A stretch of 33,788 nucleotides of DNA from an uncultured Opitutia bacterium (GCA_903909465.1 CAIVVQ010000176.1:1-33788); one strand, 5' to 3'. Counted from the first letter of the stretch, positions 16,172 to 25,344 are shown. Numbers and translations: made by a program. The notes: generated by a model from the sequence alone, not told the origin.

Positions 16172-17029
16172 ATGAGCCGTTTATTTGTTTTAAGCGCGTT
16201 TTGCCTAGGACATATTTTATTAGCGGTAGAGTCTAGTCCGAGGGTAGAGGGTTATTTATCTAAATTAGACACTGCCTCTTTATCGGCTGAGTTTAACGCG
16301 ACGGCCAGTGGTGTGGACGGTAAGGTGGTACGGCTTTCGGCGGGTGATGTGGCGATTGGTTGGCAGGGGCGTCGAATCAGTTGTAGCTTACTAGAGTCCG
16401 ACGGAAAAGTTTGGGCGGAGAAAGTATTTCCGGCTGACCCAGATGAACTGCGACAGGCAACCGAGGTTACGGAGTCGCTCAAGCGCGATACGTTTGAGCG
16501 CGGGCGAATTGTCACCCGCGGGGCTAACGAATTGATGCCTATTATGGCGCTTTGGGGTCAGGACGGGAAACTTTACCTAAAGAAGGATTTTCTGGGCACA
16601 CCGTTGGTGGTGAATTTTATTTTCACGCGCTGCGGTAATCCCAAAATGTGTCCTGCCTCAACCCAGTGTATGAAAAAGTTAGGGGATGCACTGGATGCGA
16701 ATCCCAAACTCGGTGCCGTTAAGTTAATCACCATCACATTTGACCCTACCTACGACTCGCCGGGGGTTTTGAGAATGTATGCCGATGGTTATAAGATTAA
16801 CCCACAGCGGCACCGTTTCTTAACCGGAGATAAAAATCAGGTAAAAGATCTGATGCGTCATTATGGCATTTTAACCACCGAAGCGGACGGAACCATTGTC
16901 CACAACTCCGCCGTGATCATCGTCAGCCCAGAGGGACGAATTTTACAACGTCGTGAGGGCTCAACCTTTGATGTGGATGATATGGTCACTGCCCTGGAGA
17001 CCATTGTAAGTACACCCACGAACCCATGA
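16172..17029 (+). CDS. Sco1/SenC-family copper chaperone (secreted)
   Basis: 285 residues. An N-terminal signal sequence (MSRLFVLSAFCLGHILLA) is followed by a small domain (about 25-105) and then a thioredoxin-like Sco domain. Copper ligands are Cys154 and Cys160 in FTRCGNPKMCP (a C-x5-C spacing, longer than the classic C-x3-C) and the His in IVHNSAVIIV. ITFDPTYDSPGVLRMYADGY is a typical Sco segment. Sco proteins deliver copper to the CuA site of cytochrome oxidase or act as thiol reductases in the periplasm. No oxidase gene is in view. It overlaps the next gene by four bases (ATGA), so the two products probably work together. Confidence 0.88.
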   Translation: MSRLFVLSAFCLGHILLAVESSPRVEGYLSKLDTASLSAEFNATASGVDGKVVRLSAGDVAIGWQGRRISCSLLESDGKVWAEKVFPADPDELRQATEVTESLKRDTFERGRIVTRGANELMPIMALWGQDGKLYLKKDFLGTPLVVNFIFTRCGNPKMCPASTQCMKKLGDALDANPKLGAVKLITITFDPTYDSPGVLRMYADGYKINPQRHRFLTGDKNQVKDLMRHYGILTTEADGTIVHNSAVIIVSPEGRILQRREGSTFDVDDMVTALETIVSTPTNP

Positions 17030-17889
17030 GCGTTAGGGCCTACATTATTAGCCTCAGTCTAGGTGCTGTTTTGCTCTTTGTGGGCTTACGTTCTCTGCCC
17101 GACACCCATTGCGCCTTCCTGCATGCCGATCATCAACCTGTCTACAGTAACGGTGTCGAGTTCTGCGGCCTGAATGAAGAGGCGAATTTTTATCAGCCAA
17201 GCGCTCTGAAGTTTCCAGTGAAGTTGGACCTAGCCTTAAACGGCAAAGGGGGAACGCTACGTTTAATCAAAGAAGACGGTCAGCCCTACTTGGATTACGA
17301 AGTCGCAGTATCCCATACGCAGAAAGTGCATTTACACCTGAGGCAATTGAATGGCCGTAGTGACTACGTTCACTTTCACCCAGTGCCATCTGAAAGTGGC
17401 ACTTGGAGTTTTGATTTCCCGCAAGAATTTTTAACCGATAATCCTGGCGGTGACTTGCAGGCCTACGTCGACTTCGTGCCCGTGCGATCGGGGCGGGTGA
17501 TGTTGGCGGAAGGCACTGCACCCCTGCCTGCCCAATCGGCCATCGCTCAGTCACACCCACGACGTAATCAGATTATATCCTCATCCCTCAGCACGCATAA
17601 AGCAGGGGAGTCGGCCGTCATTAAGGTGCAAGTTGATAGCCTTACGGGGACTGGTTTAAAATTAAAGCCCATCATGGGTGCACTTGGGCATGCGGTATTG
17701 TTTGCCGATTCAAAAGCTCAGACCGGTTACGCTCACATGCATCCGTCGCTCGAGGGTGGCGAGTATGACCTGAAGCCAACATTAACCTTTAAGCTCCGTT
17801 TGCCGAAAGCGGGTCGTTACGATTTCTGGCTCAACATCAATGACGGTCGAGACGACTACCTCTGCGTACCGATTGAAGTTACGCCTTAA
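17026..17889 (+). CDS. Secreted or membrane-anchored protein with two His-rich motifs, putative metal binding
   Basis: 287 residues. A hydrophobic N-terminal segment (residues 5-21) is a signal peptide or anchor. Two beta-rich domains follow and each carries a similar His cluster: HLHLRQ...DYVHFHP near residues 101-120 and GHAVLF...GYAHMHP near 225-240. The shared D/G-Y-x-H-x-HP ending suggests an old internal duplication. His clusters of this kind often bind copper, and translation is coupled to the Sco gene, so a periplasmic copper carrier or sensor is the best guess (inference). I do not recognise a named family with certainty. Its 3' end overlaps the convergent epimerase gene by 11 bases. 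Confidence 0.75.
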   Translation: MSVRAYIISLSLGAVLLFVGLRSLPDTHCAFLHADHQPVYSNGVEFCGLNEEANFYQPSALKFPVKLDLALNGKGGTLRLIKEDGQPYLDYEVAVSHTQKVHLHLRQLNGRSDYVHFHPVPSESGTWSFDFPQEFLTDNPGGDLQAYVDFVPVRSGRVMLAEGTAPLPAQSAIAQSHPRRNQIISSSLSTHKAGESAVIKVQVDSLTGTGLKLKPIMGALGHAVLFADSKAQTGYAHMHPSLEGGEYDLKPTLTFKLRLPKAGRYDFWLNINDGRDDYLCVPIEVTP

Positions 17890-18799
17890 GCCCGGTAAAG
17901 TAGTCGACTGTTTTTTCCATTCCACTGGCGAAGGTGTACTGTGGCTTCCAGCCCGCATTCAGTAATTTAGTATTACTCGCCAGCGAGTGTTTGACGTCCC
18001 CGAGTCGGGCCGGGTGATAGACGATGCGTGAGCGCGAACGGGTCAACTGAATGATGAGTTGTGCCAAATCCTTAATCGAAATTTTCTGTCCATAGCCGAC
18101 ATTAAAAGTGCCGTGCATCTGGGTCTCATTCGCAACAAAGGTAAGTGCACTTACAATATCACCAACGTAAATAAAATCGCGGGTTTGTTCACCATCGCCG
18201 TAGATATTAATGTCATCACCTTTGATCGCTTGGGCGATGAAGATGGGGACTGCGGCAGCGTAGGCCGATTGTGGATTTTGACGTGGACCGAAGACATTAA
18301 AGAAGCGCAAACTGGTCGTGGCAATGCCATGATCGAGTCGGAAGCGTTCAAGTAAGTTTTCGCCTTCGAGCTTGGTGCTGGCGTACGGAGACTGTGGCTC
18401 AGGCGGCATGGATTCAACCTTAGGTACGGTTGGGTTATTGCCGTAAATGGCAGCAGAAGAAGCGAGGACGACCTTTTGAACCTTGGTGGCCACGGCCATC
18501 TCGAGAACCTTACGTGTACCTTCGCGGTTGAGTGTTTCGCATTCCTGCGGCTTGAGCACAGATTCCATGACTGAAATCATTGCGGCCAAATGAAAAACTT
18601 GGTCAACGCCCTGCATCGCTTCGCGAAGTTTGGCGTCATCGAGGATCGAGCCTTCGATGAGTTTATGGTTAAGCCCAATTAAATTCTTACGTTCCCCACT
18701 GCGAAAATCGTCTAAGATAACGACTTCGGCTTTGCCTTGGAATGACTCAGCGATGTGTGAGCCAATAAAGCCGGCGCCGCCAGTGATAAGGATACGCAT
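17879..18799 (-). CDS. NAD-dependent sugar epimerase/dehydratase (UDP-glucose 4-epimerase-like)
   Basis: 306 residues, extended short-chain dehydrogenase. The NAD loop GGAGFIGSH is at residues 7-15, LDDFRSGERKNL holds the acid that contacts the NAD ribose, the catalytic Ser lies in SSAAIYG, and the YASTK motif gives Tyr and Lys. FFNVFGPRQNP and DGEQTRDFIYVGDIV are the usual substrate-side segments. Such enzymes epimerise C4 of UDP-sugars; the exact sugar cannot be read from sequence. It follows the nucleotidyltransferase gene by 11 bases, so the two probably supply nucleotide sugars for surface glycans. Confidence 0.9.
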   Translation of the reverse strand: MRILITGGAGFIGSHIAESFQGKAEVVILDDFRSGERKNLIGLNHKLIEGSILDDAKLREAMQGVDQVFHLAAMISVMESVLKPQECETLNREGTRKVLEMAVATKVQKVVLASSAAIYGNNPTVPKVESMPPEPQSPYASTKLEGENLLERFRLDHGIATTSLRFFNVFGPRQNPQSAYAAAVPIFIAQAIKGDDINIYGDGEQTRDFIYVGDIVSALTFVANETQMHGTFNVGYGQKISIKDLAQLIIQLTRSRSRIVYHPARLGDVKHSLASNTKLLNAGWKPQYTFASGMEKTVDYFTGLKA

Positions 18800-18810
18800 G
18801 GTGTTTTAGA

Positions 18811-19716
18811 TCAGCCCCACAAATTCGGAGGGTAGGCGCCTTGTTGGACGAGCTGATTGATGCTCGCCTGGACAATGGGTTTATCTTCGCGGTAGGTGAC
18901 ACCAAACCAGGTGGAATCAGTACGGAGCACCGCGCAGTCGGCTATGCCTTCTTTAACAATTTCGCCTAAGCTTAGTGGGATGTAACACTCGCTCTTCATT
19001 TCCTGTCCCTTGGTGTTAAGGAATTGTTTAAATAATTTTTCGAGCTGCGGGAAGATGCTCGGGGTGAAGCCCCACATATTCATCGAGACTGGCTCATCGC
19101 CCGTTAGTTTCGTCAACGCACCGTCATCCGCTTTATTTTCTGCGCCTTGCGCTGTCTTGGCGATTTTTAGCAGCTCTTGGATGTCGGTAAGGAATCCTTT
19201 ATCATTCGTACGACATACCCCACGTGCGACCGTGCCGTGATCCGAGAGCGTATTCTTCAAGGTAAAGCCCACCATGCAGTAGTGGTGTTCGTTATTCGCA
19301 GTCGACTGGAGTTTCTTCGAGAGCACCGCGTACGAATCTTGGCCATAGAAATCATCAGCGTTAATAACGGCGAAGGGCGTTTGAATGGAGTCGCGGGCAC
19401 AAAGGATAGCGTGCGTGGTACCCCAGGGTTTTTCTCGTCCGGCGGGGACGGTGAAACCAGCAGGAAGTTTGTCGAGGGTCTGAAACGCGTAGGCTACTTC
19501 GATTTTGCCGCTAAATTTATTACCAATGCGCTCACGGAAATCGTCCGCGAAATCAGGACGGATGATGAAGACGACTTTACCGAAGCCCGCACGGATGGCG
19601 TCGAACACAGAGTAATCAAGGATGGTCTCGCCCGATGGACCCATGGCATCAATTTGTTTCAGACCGCCATAGCGACTGCCCATGCCGGCAGCCATGACGA
19701 GGAGGGTAGGTTTCAT
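18811..19716 (-). CDS. Sugar-1-phosphate nucleotidyltransferase
   Basis: 301 residues. The nucleotide-binding signature AAGMGSRYGGLKQ is at residues 9-21, REKPWGTTHAILCA forms the base-contact segment, and VINADDFYG carries the metal-binding Asp. It matches a GlmU/GalU-like N-terminal pyrophosphorylase fold, without an acyltransferase domain. It joins a sugar 1-phosphate to an NTP and releases pyrophosphate; UTP use is suggested only by its pairing with the epimerase. It lies between valS (13 bases) and the epimerase gene in one minus-strand run. Confidence 0.87.
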   Translation of the reverse strand: MKPTLLVMAAGMGSRYGGLKQIDAMGPSGETILDYSVFDAIRAGFGKVVFIIRPDFADDFRERIGNKFSGKIEVAYAFQTLDKLPAGFTVPAGREKPWGTTHAILCARDSIQTPFAVINADDFYGQDSYAVLSKKLQSTANNEHHYCMVGFTLKNTLSDHGTVARGVCRTNDKGFLTDIQELLKIAKTAQGAENKADDGALTKLTGDEPVSMNMWGFTPSIFPQLEKLFKQFLNTKGQEMKSECYIPLSLGEIVKEGIADCAVLRTDSTWFGVTYREDKPIVQASINQLVQQGAYPPNLWG

Positions 19717-19729
19717 TGTTGGGGTGGGA

Positions 19730-22453
19730 TTAGTTAAGCGTTTTCAGCATCCGCACGATTTCATCGCGTTTAGCGGTGGCTTCAGCGAGCTGTTTACGGG
19801 CGCCGTCTAAAATGTTCGCTGGCGCCTTAGAAACGAAAGTCTCATTGGAAAGTTTGGCTTCACCAGCGATGACTACCTTTTCGATTTTCTCGAGTTCTTT
19901 GGTGAGACGAATTTTTTCAGCTGCCACATCAATAACACCGCTTTGTTCGAGGATGACGGTGCCGAGTTGGCAAACGGTGCCGGGACGATCTCCAGGGCTA
20001 TCGGAGAATTGCATATCCGCCAGGCCAGCGAGACGTGACAGCTTTTCTTGGTTATGACTTAAGAGTGCTTTGGCCTTGTTGTCTTTAGCGACGACGGTGA
20101 TGACGCTGTCACGCTTAGTGGCTTGGTTGGCTTGCGATTTAGCCGCACGAACTTCGGCAACGAATTCACGCAGGAGGCCGACGTCAGAGACTTTAGTGAC
20201 ATCAATCTTAATGCCAGAAGCTTTTAAAGCCTCGGTCATCTGTGAACCATCACCTGGATTCTGATTCTGCAGGTATTCACTTTCTTTTCCGTAACCCAAG
20301 AGGTGCCACAGCTCTTCGGTAATAAACGGAGCCACGGGGTGGAGCAGGAGGAGGAATTGACGGAGGGCTAAATCTTGAACCGCGAGACAATGGTCGCGCA
20401 GCGCGGGGTCGGCCAAGCGCACCTTGGAGGCCTCCACATACCAATCGCAGAAATCGCCCCAGAAGTAGGAATACAACCCTTGGACGTACGCAGTGAACTC
20501 ATGCTCAGTCAGGTTTTGAGCCGTCGATTTAGCTAAATCTATAATGCCATGGAGAATGGCGGAATCATCATCGTCGATTAGCGCTGGGTTGATGCGCTTA
20601 ATGATCGATGCGATTGATGAATTATCGGACATCGGGCCCGACATCTGACGGAAGCGAGCGGCGTTCCAAATTTTATTACAGAAGTTGCGGCCTTGTGAAA
20701 CCCGATCCTCATCGAACAAGATGTCGTGTCCCTTAGGGGCGATGGAAAGCAGTCCAAAGCGAAGGCCATCGGCACCGAACTTCGCAATCAGATCGAGTGG
20801 CTCGGGGGAATTGCCGAGCGACTTAGACATTTTCCGTCCAAGTTTATCGCGAATAATACCGTTAAAGTAAACATGCTTAAAAGGAATGCGGGCACGGATT
20901 TCATCATCGGTGAGCGTTTTCTTTTCGGGTCCGTGGAGTTCGAGCCCCGCAATAATCATGCGTGCCACCCAGAGGAAAATAATATCAGGACCCGTCGCCA
21001 GGGCGCCGGTTGGGTACCAATGCTTCAGCTCTTCGGTGGTTTCACCAGGTTTGCGCCAGCCGATGGTGGCAAGGCACCAGAGCCATGAGGATGCCCAGGT
21101 ATCTAGCACGTCGTTGTCTTGCTCCCAGTTGGCAGTGTCGGAAGGCGGCTGAAGTGAAACATGACGGTTCTTAGCGTCGTTGCGATCTTGGCCCTTACGG
21201 TACCAAACGGGAATACGGTGACCCCACCAGAGCTGACGACTCACGCACCAATCTTGAATATTATCAAGCCAGTGCAGATAGGTCTTTGTCCATCGTTCGG
21301 GGTAGAATTTTATCATCCCAGATGTGACGGCACGTTTCGCTTCTTCGATTTTCGGATAATGGATAAACCATTGTTCGCTCAAGCGAGGTTCGATGGGAAC
21401 ATCGGCGCGTTCAGAGTAACCAACGGTGTTTTCGTAGGGTTCAATTTTAACTAAGGCACCAAGTTCTTCGAGAAGTTTGGCGGCCGCGGTGCGGGCCTTG
21501 AAGCGTTCCAAGCCAGCGAGCGGGCCCGCATCGGCATTCATCGTGCCATCCGGATTCATCACGTCGAGCACGGCGAGGTTGTGGCGTTTACCGATTTCGA
21601 AGTCGGTACGATCGTGCGCAGGGGTGACCTTTAAAACGCCAGTGCCGAAATCTTTTTCAACCGCAGTGTCGCCGACAATAGGAATTTGAGCGCGAGGGAA
21701 GGGTCGCCATACGTGTTTACCGATGAGCTTTTGGTAACGGGTATCCTCGGGATTAACCGCGACGGCAACGTCTCCAGGGATGGTCTCGGGGCGAGTGGTT
21801 GAAATCTCTAAAAATGTTCCTGGTTGCTCAACGATTTCATAGCGCATCTTAAACAGGGAGCCCTGCGTGGGCTTCATAATCACTTCTTCGTCGGACAAAC
21901 CCGTTTGTGAAACGGGGCACCAGTTGACCATGCGTTTACCGCGGTAAACATAACCTCGTTCGTAAAGGGTGACGAACGCCTGGAGGACGGCTTGCGAATA
22001 ACCCTCGTCGAGCGTGTGAACTTTACGATCCCAGTCGCACGAGGCTCCGAGTTTTTGTAACTGAGATAAAATAATGCCGCCGTGTTTGTCGCGCCACTCT
22101 GAGGCGACCTTAATGAATTTTTCACGGCCTAAGTCGTGACGTGTTTTACCTTCTTTTTGACGCAGTTCTTTTTCAACACGTGATTGCGTGGCGATACCGG
22201 CGTGATCAGTGCCGGGCAGCCAGAGGGCGGACTTACCTTCTTGGCGAGCGCGCCGAATCATGATGTCTTGCAGCGTGTTGTTCAGCAAGTGACCCATGTG
22301 TAGGACGCCTGTGACATTGGGTGGTGGAATCATCACCGCAAAAGATTCACGAGAGGGATCGACCTTTCCTTTAAAACATCCGGCGGCCAGCCATTCAGCG
22401 TACCAGCGTTGTTCTACCCCTTGTGGGTCGTAGGATTTAGGGATCTCAGCCAT
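19730..22453 (-). CDS. valS: Valyl-tRNA synthetase
   Basis: 907 residues, full length. Class I signatures are HMGH at residues 52-55 (in PPNVTGVLHMGHLL) and KMSKS near residue 541 (GRKMSKSLGN). The editing domain is present (FLEISTTRPETIPGDVAVAV, about 215-345, with TPAHDRTDFEIG). The anticodon-binding domain follows, and the last about 65 residues form the coiled-coil tRNA-binding arm typical of bacterial ValRS (AAEKIRLTKELEKIEKVV). It charges tRNA-Val and hydrolyses mischarged Thr-tRNA. It heads a run that continues into the two sugar-nucleotide genes. Confidence 0.97.
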   Translation of the reverse strand: MAEIPKSYDPQGVEQRWYAEWLAAGCFKGKVDPSRESFAVMIPPPNVTGVLHMGHLLNNTLQDIMIRRARQEGKSALWLPGTDHAGIATQSRVEKELRQKEGKTRHDLGREKFIKVASEWRDKHGGIILSQLQKLGASCDWDRKVHTLDEGYSQAVLQAFVTLYERGYVYRGKRMVNWCPVSQTGLSDEEVIMKPTQGSLFKMRYEIVEQPGTFLEISTTRPETIPGDVAVAVNPEDTRYQKLIGKHVWRPFPRAQIPIVGDTAVEKDFGTGVLKVTPAHDRTDFEIGKRHNLAVLDVMNPDGTMNADAGPLAGLERFKARTAAAKLLEELGALVKIEPYENTVGYSERADVPIEPRLSEQWFIHYPKIEEAKRAVTSGMIKFYPERWTKTYLHWLDNIQDWCVSRQLWWGHRIPVWYRKGQDRNDAKNRHVSLQPPSDTANWEQDNDVLDTWASSWLWCLATIGWRKPGETTEELKHWYPTGALATGPDIIFLWVARMIIAGLELHGPEKKTLTDDEIRARIPFKHVYFNGIIRDKLGRKMSKSLGNSPEPLDLIAKFGADGLRFGLLSIAPKGHDILFDEDRVSQGRNFCNKIWNAARFRQMSGPMSDNSSIASIIKRINPALIDDDDSAILHGIIDLAKSTAQNLTEHEFTAYVQGLYSYFWGDFCDWYVEASKVRLADPALRDHCLAVQDLALRQFLLLLHPVAPFITEELWHLLGYGKESEYLQNQNPGDGSQMTEALKASGIKIDVTKVSDVGLLREFVAEVRAAKSQANQATKRDSVITVVAKDNKAKALLSHNQEKLSRLAGLADMQFSDSPGDRPGTVCQLGTVILEQSGVIDVAAEKIRLTKELEKIEKVVIAGEAKLSNETFVSKAPANILDGARKQLAEATAKRDEIVRMLKTLN

Positions 22454-22485
22454 CGGAAGGAAAGGTGTAGGGGGTAAGATGGAGG

Positions 22486-22514
22486 TTGAAAAGCGCTAAT
22501 GAATTGGCCACTCT
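22486..22514 (+). promoter_or_regulatory. Possible ffs promoter
   Basis: TTGAAA at 22486-22491 is a good -35. After 17 bases the -10 position reads CACTCT, which is poor. It would place the RNA start close to 22521-22523, where the SRP RNA stem begins. Only the -35 and the spacing support it. Confidence 0.25.
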
Positions 22515-22522
22515 TAAAGGTA

Positions 22523-22618
22523 AGCTAGGCCCCATGCAATGGGTGCCGACGAACCCCGCCAGGTCCGGAAGGAAGCAACGGCAGTCTGGTTCCCCGTGTG
22601 CCGTGGTCAGCCTAGCCC
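22523..22618 (+). ncRNA. ffs: Signal recognition particle RNA, small bacterial type (4.5S)
   Basis: The nearly invariant SRP domain IV core CAGGTCCGGAAGGAAGCA (Ffh-binding loop with GGAA tetraloop) is at about 22560-22577. The two ends pair as GCTAGGC (22524-22530) and GCCTAGC (22610-22616), giving a single long hairpin of about 95 bases without an Alu domain. The RNA binds Ffh and targets nascent membrane proteins to the translocon. It lies alone on the plus strand between two minus-strand genes. The T-rich CTTAACTTTTAT just after the closing stem may end transcription. Ends are accurate to a few bases. Confidence 0.95.
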
Positions 22619-22648
22619 CTTAACTTTTATATCAGCCTCTAGCAAAGA

Positions 22649-24049
22649 TTAGAGCGAGTGAATGCTCATCTTGCTGACCGCCATCGCCGCTTCCTTGAAG
22701 GACTCGCTAACGGTTGGGTGAGCGAAGCAGGTGCGGGCCACGTCTTCGGCGCTACCACCGTACTCCATGTGAGCACAGGCGGCGGCAATCATTTCGGAAC
22801 CGCCACGGGCAACAATTTGGACGCCGAGAAGTTTGTCGGTCTTCGCACAGGCGATGACCTTATAAAAACCGGTAGTGGCATCGGCCGCGATGGCGCGTCC
22901 GTTGCCGGCGAGTTGGAATTTACCAATCTTCACTTCAATGCCTTTGGCTTTGGCTTCGGATTCAGTCATGCCAACGCCAGCCACTTCGGGATCAGTGTAA
23001 ATGACACCTGGTATGATACCGTAGTTAACGTGACCGGACTTGCCGGCTATGATTTCGGCGCAGGCCACACCTTCTTCTTCGGCTTTGTGGGCGAGCATGG
23101 GGCCGACGACAACGTCGCCGATGGCGTAGACGCCTGGGAGATTGGTGCGGAAGTGGTCGTCGGTGACGATGCGTTGACGCTCATCGAGTTTGAGTCCGGC
23201 TTCTTGGGCACCGAGACCGACCGTGTTGGGCTTGCGGCCTACGGCGACAAGGATCTTATCGGCAGGGAATTCAAGGGGCTTGCCATCGCGTTCAGCGGTC
23301 AAGGAGAGTCCAGCGGGTGTTTTCTTCGAGCCAGTTACTTTAGCACCGAGTTCAAATTTAATACCCTGTTTCTCAAAGGCGGTTTGAGCGACCTTGGCCA
23401 CGTCGCTATCGTACGATGGACCGCCGATCGAAGTCATCATTTCAACCACGGTGACTTGGCTGCCGAGGCGAGCCCAGACGGAGCCAAGTTCGAGTCCGAT
23501 AGCACCGGCGCCGACGACCACCATCTTAGCTGGAACTTCTTTGAGAGCGATGCCGTGGTCGGACGAGATGATTGCTTCACCATCAAACTTCATGAAAGGC
23601 AATTCGACCACGGAAGATCCGGTGGCGATGATGATGTTCTTGGTTTCGATGATTCGCTCGCCGCTGCTGCTGCGAACTAAAACTTCACCGGCTTTGCCGA
23701 GGCGACCGAGGCCGCGTACGATTTCGATGCCACGTTTGGAAACGAGGTATTCGACACCCTTATTGAGTTGAGCGACCACCTTTTCCTTATTGGACATCAT
23801 CGCACTCACATCGAAGGTGACCTTTTCGGAGCCCACGAGGCCGTGCTTTTTACCATGTAAGGTTTGTTGAAAAACTTCGGTCGAATGCAGGAGGGCCTTC
23901 GAGGGGATGCAGCCAATGTTGAGGCAGGTGCCGCCGAGGGCGGGCTCTTTCTCGACGAGCGCAACCTTCAGTCCGAGCTGGGCCGCTTTGATGGCAGCCA
24001 CGTAGCCGCCGGGTCCGGCACCAATAACAACAAGATCTAATTGTGACAT
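22649..24049 (-). CDS. lpd: Dihydrolipoyl dehydrogenase (E3)
   Basis: 466 residues. The FAD loop GAGPGGYVAAIKAAQLG is at residues 10-26, and the redox disulfide Cys42/Cys47 lies in GGTCLNIGCIPSK. The NAD loop VVGAGAIGLELGSVWARLG is central, and the C-terminal dimer interface has AHPTVSESFKEA with the catalytic His. It reoxidises dihydrolipoyl groups of the 2-oxo acid dehydrogenase complexes, passing electrons to NAD. It is encoded 17 bases after sucB, so it belongs to the 2-oxoglutarate dehydrogenase operon, though it may also serve pyruvate dehydrogenase. A -10-like TATACT sits six bases before the ATG. A 340-residue antisense ORF over it is a shadow. Confidence 0.97.
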   Translation of the reverse strand: MSQLDLVVIGAGPGGYVAAIKAAQLGLKVALVEKEPALGGTCLNIGCIPSKALLHSTEVFQQTLHGKKHGLVGSEKVTFDVSAMMSNKEKVVAQLNKGVEYLVSKRGIEIVRGLGRLGKAGEVLVRSSSGERIIETKNIIIATGSSVVELPFMKFDGEAIISSDHGIALKEVPAKMVVVGAGAIGLELGSVWARLGSQVTVVEMMTSIGGPSYDSDVAKVAQTAFEKQGIKFELGAKVTGSKKTPAGLSLTAERDGKPLEFPADKILVAVGRKPNTVGLGAQEAGLKLDERQRIVTDDHFRTNLPGVYAIGDVVVGPMLAHKAEEEGVACAEIIAGKSGHVNYGIIPGVIYTDPEVAGVGMTESEAKAKGIEVKIGKFQLAGNGRAIAADATTGFYKVIACAKTDKLLGVQIVARGGSEMIAAACAHMEYGGSAEDVARTCFAHPTVSESFKEAAMAVSKMSIHSL

Positions 24050-24066
24050 AATTTTAGTATAAAAGA

Positions 24067-25344
24067 TTAAACTCCGAAGAGGAGGGTTTGGGGTTCTTCA
24101 ATGTATTGGCGAACTTTCACTAGGAAGGTGACCGCTTCTTTGCCATCGATGATTCGGTGATCGTAGGAGAGGGCAAGGTACATAATCGGGCGGATGACAA
24201 TCTGACCTTTTTCAACGACGGCGCGTTCGACGATGTTGTGCAGGCCCATGATGGCGGCTTGCGGGTGATTGAGAATAGGCGTCGAGAGCATGGAGCCGTA
24301 AATGCCTCCGTTGGAAATCGTGAAGACACCACCTTGTAATTCGGGCAGTTGAATCTTTCCATCGCGGGCACGCTTACCGAAATCGGTAATCGCTTTTTCG
24401 ATGCCAGCAAAAGTGAGCTGGTCGCAATCGCGAACGACGGGAACCATGAGGCCCTTGTCGGTACCCACGGCGACGCCAATGTCGTAGAAATTATTTTCCA
24501 CAATCTCTTCACCGTCGAGTTGCGCATTCACAGCGCGTACTTCTTTGAGGGCCTGGACGGCTGCTTTAACGAAGAAGGACATGAAGCCGAGTTTGATACC
24601 GTATTTCTTGAGGAATTCTTCGCCGTGACGCTTGCGGAGTTCCATGATGGGCGCCATGTTGACCTCGTTGAACGTGGTAAGCATCGCGGTTTCCGACTTC
24701 GCCTGCACGAGGCGCTCGGCAATTTTACGACGCAGTGGGGACATCTTCTTGCGCGTGGTGCGACCTTCACGTGAAGGGATCTCAACAACTGCAGGCTTAG
24801 CAACTGGTGCGGCGATTGTGGCTTGAGCAACGGGTGCCGCAGGCGTGGCGACTGCAACAATGGGAGTCTGACCATCGAGCGCGGCTAACATATCACCTTT
24901 GGTAACACGTCCGCCTTTTCCTGAGCCAGGAATGGAGGCAGGGTTTAGGCCGGTCTCGGCGGCAATCCGTCTAACCGCAGGAGAAATTTCGGCGGCACTG
25001 CCTGATTTTATAAGTGTCGCTGCTGACGATTTTATAATTGGCTGAGGTTCGGCGGTAACTGTTTTTACGGCAACCGGAGCGTGTGCGCTCGGTGCAGCAG
25101 CTGAAGTGATCGAACTGTCGATACTCGCAACTACCTGGCCAACGAGGACTTCGGTTCCAGCGGGGACCTTAATATTAATTTGTCCATCGGCTTCAGCGTT
25201 GGCGTCAGAAGTGATTTTATCAGTCTCAAAAGAGAAAAGTGGCTGACCCTTTTTAACGGAGTCGCCCGACTTAACTGCCCAAGAAGCAAGCAGGCCGCCG
25301 GTGATTGATTCTCCCATTGCGGGAATTTTTACTTCTAAAACCAT
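24067..25344 (-). CDS. sucB: Dihydrolipoyl succinyltransferase (E2 of 2-oxoglutarate dehydrogenase)
   Basis: The ORF-track start at 25389 is a TTG; the ATG at 25344 begins exactly at the lipoyl domain ([14 protein letters not shown]) and gives 425 residues. One lipoyl domain carries the modified Lys43 in [10 protein letters not shown] Pro/Ala-rich linker leads to the E1/E3-binding domain ([14 protein letters not shown], then [14 protein letters not shown]), a second Ala/Pro linker and the catalytic domain, with His396 and Asp400 in [11 protein letters not shown]. The IDGKEAV form is typical of SucB rather than pyruvate E2. It transfers succinyl from E1 to CoA in the TCA cycle. Confidence 0.95.
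   Translation of the reverse strand: MVLEVKIPAMGESITGGLLASWAVKSGDSVKKGQPLFSFETDKITSDANAEADGQINIKVPAGTEVLVGQVVASIDSSITSAAAPSAHAPVAVKTVTAEPQPIIKSSAATLIKSGSAAEISPAVRRIAAETGLNPASIPGSGKGGRVTKGDMLAALDGQTPIVAVATPAAPVAQATIAAPVAKPAVVEIPSREGRTTRKKMSPLRRKIAERLVQAKSETAMLTTFNEVNMAPIMELRKRHGEEFLKKYGIKLGFMSFFVKAAVQALKEVRAVNAQLDGEEIVENNFYDIGVAVGTDKGLMVPVVRDCDQLTFAGIEKAITDFGKRARDGKIQLPELQGGVFTISNGGIYGSMLSTPILNHPQAAIMGLHNIVERAVVEKGQIVIRPIMYLALSYDHRIIDGKEAVTFLVKVRQYIEEPQTLLFGV

Noticed and set aside
22658-23680. 340-residue plus-strand ORF opposite lpd
   Set aside because: It lies entirely antisense to a complete, motif-verified lpd; its Gly/Asp/Phe-rich composition is what antisense reading of biased codons gives.
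24056-24061. TATACT as a separate lpd promoter
   Set aside because: The sucB-lpd gap is only 17 bases and no -35 is seen, so I left it out of the feature list and mention it only as part of the -10 pattern.
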